A stretch of DNA of 20,577 nucleotides from Candidatus Dadabacteria bacterium UBA1144 (GTDB taxonomy: Bacteria > Desulfobacterota_D > UBA1144): positions 1-20,577 of the forward strand of contig CAJIYY010000029.1 in NCBI GenBank assembly GCA_905181755.1, given 5' to 3'. Below, piece by piece: positions 1 to 7,084 of the stretch (position 1 is its first letter; each line of letters begins with the position of its first letter). The position numbers and the translations under genes are program-made. The notes below the pieces were generated by a model. That model did not search any database and had not been told where the DNA came from. It worked only from the letters and a program-made list of their open reading frames with translations.

Positions 1-3000
1 AAGATTGCCCCAACCGACCTATCCTTGGTTCTTATTAACATATCAAAAGAATTCTTCTTAAACTCATGAATACTTGAGCTAAAGATATTGATTAATTCAT
101 AGTCTATAGGGTCTTCATTCCTAGTATTGTTTTCCATTACTCTCTTTCTAGTTTTCTCATTAAGTGGGTCTGGATCTGCAATTAGTCTAGACAAGTCAAT
201 ATTATTAGTTTTCTGAAAATCAGCATTAGTATCGGCCTTTAAGTATTCCGTCCTGCCTATTATCTGATCAAGGGATTCAACACCAATACTAGCTAGAATT
301 TCCCTGACCTCGGATGCAATAGAATAAAGATAGTTTATTGCGTCCTGTGGTACTCCTGGAAATTTTTTTCTAAGCTCTGGTTTCTGAGAAGCAATTCCAA
401 CAGGGCAAGTGTTAACATGACATTGCCTAGCCATCACACAGCCTAAAGCAACGAGAACTGAAGTACCGAATCCAAATTCATCAGCACCCAGGATTGCAGC
501 TTTTACAACATCAGATCCTTTCTGAAAACCCCCATCTACGCTTAAACAAACCCTTCCTCTTAAATCATTCATTACCAAAACTTGTTGAGTTTCAGCTAGT
601 CCCATCTCCCAAGGTATGCCTGCATGTTTAATAGAGCCTAATGGTGAAGCTCCAGTTCCACCCTCGCAACCAGAAATCTGAACATAATCAGCATAGCCCT
701 TCACCACGCCCGCGGCAACAGTTCCTACTCCAACTTCAGACACTAGCTTGACTCCAACTTTCGCTTCAGGGTTCGAGTGCTTCAAGTCATAAATCAGTTG
801 AGCCAAGTCCTCTATGCTATATATATCATGATGAGGTGGGGGAGAAATTAGTCCGACTCCAGGGATTGACAACCTCTGAGATGCAATTTCTTGAGTAACT
901 TTTTCTCCAGGAATTTGGCCTCCTTCTCCAGGCTTAGCGCCCTGAGCCATCTTAATTTCAATCTGTTTTGCAGAAGCTAAATATTCTGGAGTTACTCCAA
1001 ACCGCCCAGATGCTACTTGCTTAATTGCGCTGTTTCTTAAATCTCCATTTTTATCTACGGTAAATCTGTCTGGGTTCTCTCCGCCTTCACCACTATTACT
1101 TTTTCCACCAATCTGATTCATAGCAATAGCTACAGCCTCATGAGCCTCAGTGCTTAAAGCTCCATGCGACATTGCGCCTGTCCTAAATCTTTTCAGAATT
1201 TCTTCAACAGGTTCAACTTTATTTATATTAATTTCTATATCAGAACTAAACTTTAGCAAGTCCCTAATAAGGACAGGTGGTCTATTCTCTGACATGGTTA
1301 CAAATTTTTTATAGTCCTCATAAGTTCCAGTCTTGGAAGCTCTTCTTATTGCCTTAAATACAGGCGGATTAAGAGAATGATACTCTCCGTCTTTCCTAAA
1401 TCTATAAACACCTTTTTCTTTAAGTTTGTCATCAGGTTCACGATAAGCTCTTGAGTGAAGGAACAAAGTGTCTGATTGGAAATTATCTAGCGATACCCCG
1501 CCCAACCTACTTACTGTTCCAGGAAAAAATTCATTTGAAGTGTCTTCGTCAATCCCAATAATCTCAAAGATTTGAGAGCCCGTATAGCTAGCCACGGTAC
1601 TAATTCCCATCTTTGACATAACTTTCAAAATTCCTCTCTCTAAAGCTAGCTTGTAGTTAGCCTCATATTGCTTAAGATCTCCTTCAAACTTACTCATCCA
1701 ACTTGAAGAACTTGCAAAAGCCAAATAGGGGTTAACCGCAGAAGCTCCATAGCCTAAAAGACAGCAAATGTGGTGATCCTCTTTTACCTCGCCACTTTCA
1801 ACTACAATAGATACACTCATTCTCTTTCCTGACAGTATCAATGCGTTGTGAATAGCACTTACGGCAAGCATTATTGGCAGCGGGCACTTCTTCTCTGATA
1901 TCCCCCTGTCAGATAGAATCAAAACTGTTGCTCCATTATTAACTTTCTCAATTGCATTATTTTTAAGAGTGTCTAAGGATAATCTTAATCCATTCTCTTT
2001 ATCTGAATCAAACAATGTGCTTAATTCTGAAACATTAAAAGAGGTTGAATTTAGATTTCTTATCCATGCAAACTCTTTATTTGTTAAAACAGGAGAATCG
2101 AAGAATAAATAATTGCTAGCGTCTGATATCTTATCAAAGAAATTTGACTTGTCCCCCAGAACTACCCTTAAAGACATCACACTATCCTCTCTATATGGAT
2201 CAATAGGTGGGTTGGTAACCTGTGCAAACCTTTGCTTAAAGTAAGAAAAGACAGATTGGGGCTTTGAAGAAAGTACAGCTATTGGTGTATCGTCACCCAT
2301 TGAGCCAATTGGCTCCTTGCCACTCAAGCTCATTGGTTCAATTAATCTCTCTAGGTCTTCAAGTGAGTAACCAAAAGCTTTTTGTAGCAAAAGGAGACTG
2401 TCTTCCTCAATATGAGATTGCTCATCAATGTCAACTTCTGATGATTGAATTATTTGATTAGCGCTTAAGAATTTATCATTAGTCCACTTAGTAAAGTCTT
2501 TACTACTAGAGATACCTTCTTTTACCTCTTTATCAAAAAGTATTACTTTTTCTTTTGTATCTACTGCTAATATTTTTCCAGGACCAACTCTACCAGACCT
2601 AACTATATCTTTCGGATTGAGGTTTAGCATTCCTGCTTCCGATCCAAGAACTATCATATCGTCTTTAGTTATATGGTACCTTATGGGTCTCAACCCATTT
2701 CTGTCCAAAACTGCCCCGATATATCTTCCATCTGTAAAAACAATAGCTGAGGGGCCATCCCAAGGCTCAACTATACATGAGCTATAATCATAAAAGGCTT
2801 TGGTCTCTGGAGGTAAATCGGAATTCTTTTCATAAGCTTCGGGAACTAGCATGCAAATAGATTCTAGAATACTCCTTCCTGATAGCATCATTAATTCAAG
2901 AGCATTATCAAGCTCAGAAGAGTCGCTTCCTTCATCGTCTATGAAGGGTTTCAACAACTCTACGTCTTCATTCCAAACCTCAGAAATTGCACAATTCTCC

Positions 3001-3782
3001 CTGGCCTTCATCCAATTCCTATTTCCTTGAATTGTGTTTATTTCTCCATTATGACCTAGGGTTCTAAAGGGATGCGCCCTTTTCCAGTCAGGAAAAGTAT
3101 TAGTGCTATACCTTTGATGAAAAATAGCTAGAGAAGTCTTGAAATTCGGATTTCTCAAATCTAAGTAGAACTGATCAAGTTGATGGGCCTGCAACATCCC
3201 CTTGTATAAAATAGTTCTAGACGAGAATGAGCAACAATAATAATTGTCGATAGAGCCAAGCTTGTTTGTTATTATTTTTCTTAGTTTATATAAATCTCTC
3301 TCAAGATTACCCTGATTAGAGAAATCATTAGTTGAAATAAAGAATTGATATATTTCTGGCAGACTTTCTCTTGCCTTAACGCCAATAGAAGAAGGATTGG
3401 TTGGAACTTCTCGTACTCCAATTAAATTAAAACTTTCTGCAATCGTTTCCTTTATGGTCTCAAGACATTTATCAAATTCAGGGGTCTCAGCTCTAGGCAA
3501 AAAAAACATTCCAACAGCTAAGTTTCCTAAGGTTATATCTTTAACATTATTAGTAGCAAAGAAGTCGTTAAAAAGTTCAAAAGGTATTTGGGTTAGGACA
3601 CCTGCCCCATCCCCTGTCTTTTTGTCTCCTCCTACTGCTCCCCTATGGGTAAGATTCACTACACCCTCTAGGGCTTTTTGAAGAATCTTGTTTGTTCTCT
3701 TACCATTAATATCAGCAACAAATCCAACACCACATGCGTCATGTTCAAACTGTTTCTCATATAAAAGCCTATTTTTTTTCAT
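1..3782 (-). CDS. gltB: Glutamate synthase large subunit (GOGAT), 3' end beyond window
   Basis: Large subunit of glutamate synthase: it hydrolyses glutamine and passes the ammonia to 2-oxoglutarate, making glutamate in the cytoplasm, normally with the GltD reductase subunit. About 1260 codons are present, against about 1500 in the family, and the reading frame runs off the left edge. A short propeptide precedes Cys17 in a CGVGFVAD motif, the N-terminal nucleophile of the class II glutaminase domain (about residues 17-400). The FMN synthase domain follows at about 800-1180, with a GEGGENPDRF segment and the 3Fe-4S cysteines C1115, C1121 and C1126 (C-x5-C-x4-C, followed by PVG). The missing part should be the GXGXG structural domain. 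The ATG at 3782 fits the propeptide length and has no Shine-Dalgarno. The gene is divergent from thiD across a 159-base AT-rich gap. gltD is not in the window and could lie to the left. Confidence 0.96.
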   Translation of the reverse strand, partial: MKKNRLLYEKQFEHDACGVGFVADINGKRTNKILQKALEGVVNLTHRGAVGGDKKTGDGAGVLTQIPFELFNDFFATNNVKDITLGNLAVGMFFLPRAETPEFDKCLETIKETIAESFNLIGVREVPTNPSSIGVKARESLPEIYQFFISTNDFSNQGNLERDLYKLRKIITNKLGSIDNYYCCSFSSRTILYKGMLQAHQLDQFYLDLRNPNFKTSLAIFHQRYSTNTFPDWKRAHPFRTLGHNGEINTIQGNRNWMKARENCAISEVWNEDVELLKPFIDDEGSDSSELDNALELMMLSGRSILESICMLVPEAYEKNSDLPPETKAFYDYSSCIVEPWDGPSAIVFTDGRYIGAVLDRNGLRPIRYHITKDDMIVLGSEAGMLNLNPKDIVRSGRVGPGKILAVDTKEKVILFDKEVKEGISSSKDFTKWTNDKFLSANQIIQSSEVDIDEQSHIEEDSLLLLQKAFGYSLEDLERLIEPMSLSGKEPIGSMGDDTPIAVLSSKPQSVFSYFKQRFAQVTNPPIDPYREDSVMSLRVVLGDKSNFFDKISDASNYLFFDSPVLTNKEFAWIRNLNSTSFNVSELSTLFDSDKENGLRLSLDTLKNNAIEKVNNGATVLILSDRGISEKKCPLPIMLAVSAIHNALILSGKRMSVSIVVESGEVKEDHHICCLLGYGASAVNPYLAFASSSSWMSKFEGDLKQYEANYKLALERGILKVMSKMGISTVASYTGSQIFEIIGIDEDTSNEFFPGTVSRLGGVSLDNFQSDTLFLHSRAYREPDDKLKEKGVYRFRKDGEYHSLNPPVFKAIRRASKTGTYEDYKKFVTMSENRPPVLIRDLLKFSSDIEININKVEPVEEILKRFRTGAMSHGALSTEAHEAVAIAMNQIGGKSNSGEGGENPDRFTVDKNGDLRNSAIKQVASGRFGVTPEYLASAKQIEIKMAQGAKPGEGGQIPGEKVTQEIASQRLSIPGVGLISPPPHHDIYSIEDLAQLIYDLKHSNPEAKVGVKLVSEVGVGTVAAGVVKGYADYVQISGCEGGTGASPLGSIKHAGIPWEMGLAETQQVLVMNDLRGRVCLSVDGGFQKGSDVVKAAILGADEFGFGTSVLVALGCVMARQCHVNTCPVGIASQKPELRKKFPGVPQDAINYLYSIASEVREILASIGVESLDQIIGRTEYLKADTNADFQKTNNIDLSRLIADPDPLNEKTRKRVMENNTRNEDPIDYELINIFSSSIHEFKKNSFDMLIRTKDRSVGAI

Positions 3783-3804
3783 AACAAAACCAAGAAAGGA
3801 TAAT

Positions 3805-3832
3805 AATATATTTTACACTAAATAAAAGACAA
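3805..3832 (-). promoter_or_regulatory. Candidate gltB promoter
   Basis: Reading the minus strand, TTGTCT (3832-3827) and TATATT (3810-3805) are 16 bases apart; an overlapping TATTAT (3808-3803) would give 18. The predicted transcript start lies about 15 bases before the gltB ATG. No Shine-Dalgarno is visible in that short leader. The rest of the gltB-thiD gap (3783-3941) is AT-rich, and I see no riboswitch or hairpin in it. Confidence 0.35.
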
Positions 3833-3928
3833 AATTAAGATATTTTAAAACCAAAAATACGCATCTATATCTTCAATTACCCATCAAAATCGAAACTAAT
3901 CTTTTATATAACCCAAAATCCTTTAATA

Positions 3929-3934
3929 TATTAT
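3929..3934 (+). promoter_or_regulatory. Candidate thiD -10 box
   Basis: TATTAT lies 7 bases before the thiD ATG, the same distance as at other operon heads in this window. No convincing -35 box is seen at 16-18 bases upstream, and the surrounding sequence is so AT-rich that a chance match is quite possible. No Shine-Dalgarno is present. Confidence 0.25.
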
Positions 3935-3941
3935 TTAAGTA

Positions 3942-4736
3942 ATGAAACAAAATGTGCCAATAGTCTTATGCATAGCTGGTTCTGATTCAGGCGGGGGTGC
4001 CGGAATCCAAGCAGACATAAAAACTCTGAACACTCTTAAGGTTTTTGCTGCAACAGCTATAACATGCATCACAGCGCAAAACACTAAAGAAGTTATTTCA
4101 ATAAAGAAACTTTCGGCGGATCTGATTTTCAATCAGATTGAAGCAATAAAGAGAGACTTTGAAATATCAGCAATTAAAATTGGCATGCTATACGACTCAG
4201 TCATTATGAAGGTTGTGAGCGAGTCACTAGAAGAGCTTAAAACAATTCCCATAATTATAGACCCTGTTATGATCTCTAAATCTGGGGACTACCTTCTAAA
4301 AACTAGCTCAATAAATTTCTTCAAAAAAAATATTATTCCTAAGTCTTACTTGCTTACTCCAAACATACATGAGGCTCTAGAGCTGACAAAAATGAAAAGA
4401 ATAAGATCTCATTCTGATATAGAGGAGTGCTTTAAGAGACTTCGATCTTTAGGAGCTAGAAATATACTTATAAAGGGAGGGCACCTTAGTAATAAAGACT
4501 ATTCCGTAGACTATCTAAATTTTAACAACAGAACAGTCTCCATATCTGGGAAGCGCCATAATACTAAAAATACACACGGAACTGGGTGTACGTTATCTGC
4601 CGCAATTTCTGGTAATATAGCCTTAGGGATGGATTTATTAAGTGCGACAAAGAAAGCAAAAAAATTTACAAATAACGCAATAAAGAATTCCTTTAACATT
4701 GGAAAGGGTTGTGGGCCATTAAACCATTTTGCATAG
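3942..4736 (+). CDS. thiD: Hydroxymethylpyrimidine / phosphomethylpyrimidine kinase
   Basis: Ribokinase-fold kinase that phosphorylates 4-amino-5-hydroxymethyl-2-methylpyrimidine (HMP) and then HMP phosphate, giving the pyrimidine pyrophosphate used in thiamine synthesis or salvage. At 264 residues it is full length. The N-terminal AGSDSGGGAGIQAD motif (residues 12-25) is diagnostic of ThiD, IDPVM is the central phosphate-site motif, and HGTGC (residues 212-216) forms the C-terminal anion hole with the family cysteine C216. The gene leads a two-gene operon with folD, whose Shine-Dalgarno overlaps the thiD stop codon. It is separated from the thiazole genes (14884-16919) by about 10 kb. No TPP riboswitch consensus is visible upstream. 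Confidence 0.95.
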   Translation: MKQNVPIVLCIAGSDSGGGAGIQADIKTLNTLKVFAATAITCITAQNTKEVISIKKLSADLIFNQIEAIKRDFEISAIKIGMLYDSVIMKVVSESLEELKTIPIIIDPVMISKSGDYLLKTSSINFFKKNIIPKSYLLTPNIHEALELTKMKRIRSHSDIEECFKRLRSLGARNILIKGGHLSNKDYSVDYLNFNNRTVSISGKRHNTKNTHGTGCTLSAAISGNIALGMDLLSATKKAKKFTNNAIKNSFNIGKGCGPLNHFA

Positions 4737-4740
4737 GAGA
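4735..4740 (+). promoter_or_regulatory. folD Shine-Dalgarno overlapping thiD stop
   Basis: AGGAGA begins inside the thiD TAG stop (4734-4736) and lies 8 bases before the folD ATG. It is one of the few clear ribosome-binding sites in the window. Its presence on a downstream operon gene contrasts with the lack of one at the operon heads. Confidence 0.75.
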
Positions 4741-4748
4741 ACTAAAAT

Positions 4749-5603
4749 ATGAGTGATAAAATAATCGACGGAAAACTGGTATCTGAAAAAATCAGAAATG
4801 TAATTAAAGAAAAAGCACAGAGAATACAAAAAGAGTTTTCAAGAGTGCCCGGACTAGCTGCAGTACTTGTCGGAGAAGACCCAGCATCACAAATCTATGT
4901 TAGAAATAAACGAAGATCTTGCGAAGATGTTGGAATATATTCGGAAGAGCATAAACTGTCCGAGTCTACGACCCAAGACGAACTTCTTTCTCTAATAGAT
5001 AAACTAAATAACGATAATAAAATTAACGGCATACTCGTTCAGTTGCCACTTCCGTCTCACATTAACGAATCACTTGTACTAAACTCTGTTTCACCTGAGA
5101 AAGATGTTGACGGATTCCATCCCATAAATGCAGGTTACCTTTTTGAAGGGCAGCCAAAATTTATTCCATGTACGCCGCATGGAATAATTAAAATGCTAGA
5201 ATTCTATAATGTTGAAATAGAGGGAAAAAATGCTGTCGTATTGGGTCGAAGCAATATAGTAGGTAAGCCTGCAGCGATTCTACTTTTACAAAAAAATGCT
5301 ACGGTGACAATTTGCCATTCTAGAACAAGAAATCTAAATGAAGTATTAAAGAATGCAGACATAATAGTTGCGGCAATTGGTAAGGCTCACTTTGTAAAAA
5401 AAGAAATGGTAAAAGAAGGGGCGGTAATAATAGATGTGGGCATTAATAGGCTTGAAAATGGAAAACTAGCAGGAGATGTAGACTTTGATGGAGTTAGAGA
5501 AGTCTGCAGTCTTATAACACCTGTTCCAGGCGGAGTAGGTCCAATGACAATAACCATGCTGCTGTGGAATACACTTAAATCACTAGAAGAATCAATTGGT
5601 TGA
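4749..5603 (+). CDS. folD: Methylene-THF dehydrogenase / methenyl-THF cyclohydrolase
   Basis: Bifunctional cytosolic enzyme that interconverts 5,10-methylene-, 5,10-methenyl- and 10-formyl-tetrahydrofolate with NADP. At 284 residues it has the standard bacterial length. Visible family features are the Y50-x3-K54 active-site pair in YVRNKRRSCEDVG, the VQLPLP motif (97-102), KDVDGFHP (118-125), the NADP-binding VVLGRSNIVGKP segment (163-174) and the C-terminal PVPGGVGPMT motif. It lies 12 bases after thiD and is probably cotranscribed with it. Its product 10-formyl-THF is the substrate of Fmt, encoded at the right edge. Its last 12 bases overlap the end of convergent hspQ. Confidence 0.97.
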   Translation: MSDKIIDGKLVSEKIRNVIKEKAQRIQKEFSRVPGLAAVLVGEDPASQIYVRNKRRSCEDVGIYSEEHKLSESTTQDELLSLIDKLNNDNKINGILVQLPLPSHINESLVLNSVSPEKDVDGFHPINAGYLFEGQPKFIPCTPHGIIKMLEFYNVEIEGKNAVVLGRSNIVGKPAAILLLQKNATVTICHSRTRNLNEVLKNADIIVAAIGKAHFVKKEMVKEGAVIIDVGINRLENGKLAGDVDFDGVREVCSLITPVPGGVGPMTITMLLWNTLKSLEESIG

Positions 5604-5605
5604 TT
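5590..5605. terminator. Weak hairpin across the folD/hspQ stop codons
   Basis: AATCAA, then TTGG, then TTGATT form a perfect 6-bp inverted repeat with a 4-base loop that spans both convergent stop codons; GTTTT follows on the plus strand. The stem is AT-rich and short, so it would be a poor intrinsic terminator. I list it because no other terminator-like element is visible between these genes. Confidence 0.2.
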
Positions 5606-5945
5606 GTTTTACAATATAGTTTCCGTCAGTATCTTTCCCATCGAAGATTAGCTTAACCGATGGATGAGTAAATGGGTTCTTGTCAGAATCTTCAACAAGG
5701 TTCTGTTGAGAGACATAGGCTATATAAACACTCTTATCTTCATTTTCTGCAAGAATATGATAAAAAGGCTGGTTCTTACTTGGTCTTCTATCTTCTGGAA
5801 TCCTATCTAACCATTCATCGGTATTATCAAAGATAGGGTCGACATCGAAGATTATTCCCCGAAAATCAAATTTTCTATGTCTTACTACTTCCCCTAGCTT
5901 AAACTTTGCAGGCTTTATATCCATATAAAAATGATATACATTCAT
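5592..5945 (-). CDS. hspQ: HspQ / YccV-like hemimethylated-DNA-binding heat-shock protein
   Basis: Small HspQ (YccV) family protein of 117 residues. Members in gamma-proteobacteria bind hemimethylated DNA and act as stress factors and Lon protease adaptors; the role here is inferred. The family core is clear: AKFKLGEVVRHRKFDFRGI, then FDVDP, RPSKNQPFYHILAENE and IAYVSQQNLVED. These segments read like alphaproteobacterial HspQ. A second Met at residue 8 (5924) gives the more usual family start just before PAKF; the first Met is kept because it leaves only 9 bases after folK. Neither has a Shine-Dalgarno. It is the second gene of a folK-hspQ unit and overlaps the 3' end of folD. Confidence 0.9.
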   Translation of the reverse strand: MNVYHFYMDIKPAKFKLGEVVRHRKFDFRGIIFDVDPIFDNTDEWLDRIPEDRRPSKNQPFYHILAENEDKSVYIAYVSQQNLVEDSDKNPFTHPSVKLIFDGKDTDGNYIVKQSTN

Positions 5946-5954
5946 TTATAGTTT

Positions 5955-6512
5955 TCAATAATTAATCGCATCTAATTTAACAATATCCTGATCTTCCAAA
6001 CCTGATAGAATTTCCAATAAAGGCTTATTAAGAGTTGGATGTATTAGATTCGAATCCAACTCTATTAAAGGCATTAAGACAAAAGCTCTTAGATGAGATC
6101 TTGGATGAGGAATCTGCAAGTTTTTGTCCTTAAAATTTAATAAATCAAAAAAAATTATATCTATATCAATAGCTCTAGGCTTCTGCCTCTCGCTTAAGTC
6201 TCTTCCGAAGTCTAGCTCTATAGCCTTGAAGATCTGCAAAAGCTCAATGGGAGCTAATAAAGTTGATATCTTTAGTGCAATATTTAGATACTTACCTTGT
6301 GGAATATCTCCAATTGGAGAACTCTCGTAGATACTAGATATTTTCTCTATTTTGATCAATGCTCTATCGTCAGGTATGACTTCAGAACCTCTTGATTGAT
6401 CGTCAAAAACATTAGGCAATAGAGGATAAGCAGATAGCCTCTTAATGGACATTTTTAAGTTTGACTCTCTATCTCCGAGGTTAGAGCCTAATGATAAATA
6501 AGCTTGATGCAT
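5955..6512 (-). CDS. folK: HPPK (6-hydroxymethyl-dihydropterin pyrophosphokinase) with an inserted loop
   Basis: Transfers pyrophosphate from ATP to 6-hydroxymethyl-7,8-dihydropterin, the step before dihydropteroate synthase in folate synthesis. The protein has 185 residues. Family features: AYLSLGSNLGDR (residues 4-15), IYESSPIG, the magnesium/pterin signature KPRAIDIDIIFFD (about 111-123) and HPRSHLRAFVLMPL. Between the first helix and IYESSP there are about 20 extra residues (roughly 30-55, rich in D, R and E) compared with typical HPPKs. The start is supported by a TTAACA-16-TATAAT promoter ending 6 bases before the ATG. hspQ follows on the same strand; a pterin dehydratase gene diverges upstream. 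Confidence 0.94.
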   Translation of the reverse strand: MHQAYLSLGSNLGDRESNLKMSIKRLSAYPLLPNVFDDQSRGSEVIPDDRALIKIEKISSIYESSPIGDIPQGKYLNIALKISTLLAPIELLQIFKAIELDFGRDLSERQKPRAIDIDIIFFDLLNFKDKNLQIPHPRSHLRAFVLMPLIELDSNLIHPTLNKPLLEILSGLEDQDIVKLDAINY

Positions 6513-6518
6513 TTTCTT

Positions 6519-6546
6519 ATTATAATTTATTTTTTTGACTTGTTAA
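6519..6546 (-). promoter_or_regulatory. folK promoter, predicted leaderless
   Basis: On the minus strand TTAACA (6546-6541), a 16-base spacer and a perfect TATAAT (6524-6519) are followed by 6 bases and the folK ATG (6512). Transcription would start about at the A of the ATG. Its -35 box directly abuts the -35 box of the divergent pterin dehydratase promoter. Confidence 0.6.
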
Positions 6547-6563
6547 TATTTTCTGTATATCTT
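6535..6563 (+). promoter_or_regulatory. Pterin dehydratase promoter, predicted leaderless
   Basis: TTGACT (6535-6540), a 17-base spacer and TATCTT (6558-6563) are followed by 6 bases and the ATG at 6570. Spacing and boxes are near consensus. It supports the 6570 start over an upstream in-frame ATG at 6504 and predicts a leaderless mRNA. Confidence 0.6.
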
Positions 6564-6569
6564 GAATTT

Positions 6570-6848
6570 ATGGTAAAAAAAATAAAAGCACTTTCCTTAA
6601 AAAAAACTAAAACTTTGGTTCCAACTTGGTCTATAAAGAAAAATCAACTTTATAAAAAATTCATCTTTTCAAACTTTTCAGATGCCCTAGGATTTATTGT
6701 TCAAATAGGGATTGAGTCTGAGAAACTAGATCATCACCCAACCTTGTCAAACACATACAATAAAGTTGAAGTTTATCTATCAACCCACTCTATTGGGGGA
6801 TTATCTGATTTAGATATCCAACTAGCTAATAACATTGACAATATTTAG
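6570..6848 (+). CDS. phhB: Pterin-4a-carbinolamine dehydratase (PCD/DCoH family)
   Basis: 4a-hydroxytetrahydrobiopterin dehydratase family protein, 92 residues. Classic members recycle the pterin cofactor of aromatic amino acid hydroxylases; many bacterial homologues occur without such a hydroxylase, and other pterin roles have been proposed. The signature is complete: EKLDHHP (catalytic-region H55, H56), Y63, N64, V66, T72-H73 and GGLSDLDIQLA. The frame extends upstream to an ATG at 6504, but that would add a hydrophobic segment foreign to the family and would run through the promoter, so 6570 is chosen. It is divergent from folK, and its last 4 bases overlap the convergent small membrane-protein gene. 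No hydroxylase gene lies in the window. Confidence 0.88.
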   Translation: MVKKIKALSLKKTKTLVPTWSIKKNQLYKKFIFSNFSDALGFIVQIGIESEKLDHHPTLSNTYNKVEVYLSTHSIGGLSDLDIQLANNIDNI

Positions 6849-7084
6849 TCTATTTTATAGTCATCCTTATCTACATCAACAATATCAGGATTATCTTCGG
6901 GCTGAGATTTTGGATTAGAAATATCTGGCTTAACAGATTTTTTCTTAAAGAATGTTCCGTACAACTTTGTTACAAAGAAAATTAGAAGAACAATCCCAAA
7001 GCCTACTGAAAAGAAGAACATTAGGCCCAAAAGAATTAATATACTTAAAATAGAAGATGCAGTAATCCTTAGGTTTCTCATCAT
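6845..7084 (-). CDS. Small membrane protein translationally coupled to secA
   Basis: I do not recognise a named family. The 78-79-residue product has two closely spaced hydrophobic stretches (about residues 8-25 and 27-43) or one hairpin-like membrane segment. A basic stop (KLYGTFFKKK) and a strongly acidic, proline- and aspartate-rich tail ending DVDKDDYKID follow. The first ATG overlaps the secA stop (ATGA overlap). A second Met immediately follows (7081), and it sits better with the AAAGGA Shine-Dalgarno at the secA end, so the true start may be 7081. Position and coupling suggest cotranslation with SecA, but any role in translocation is inference. The 3' end overlaps the pterin dehydratase gene by 4 bases. 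Confidence 0.7.
   Translation of the reverse strand: MMRNLRITASSILSILILLGLMFFFSVGFGIVLLIFFVTKLYGTFFKKKSVKPDISNPKSQPEDNPDIVDVDKDDYKID

Noticed and set aside
2264..2461. 65-codon plus-strand open frame inside gltB
   Set aside because: It is antisense to a continuous GltB frame and shows no motif or ribosome site.
3397..3681. 94-codon plus-strand open frame inside gltB
   Set aside because: It lies antisense to the conserved glutaminase region of gltB and resembles no family.
3783..3941. Possible riboswitch or small RNA in the gltB-thiD gap
   Set aside because: The gap is AT-rich with no GC-containing stems and no TPP riboswitch consensus; only promoter-like boxes are supportable.
6504..6569. 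N-terminal hydrophobic extension of the pterin dehydratase frame
   Set aside because: It would be foreign to the family and runs through the -35 and -10 boxes of the predicted promoter; the ATG at 6570 fits the family start.
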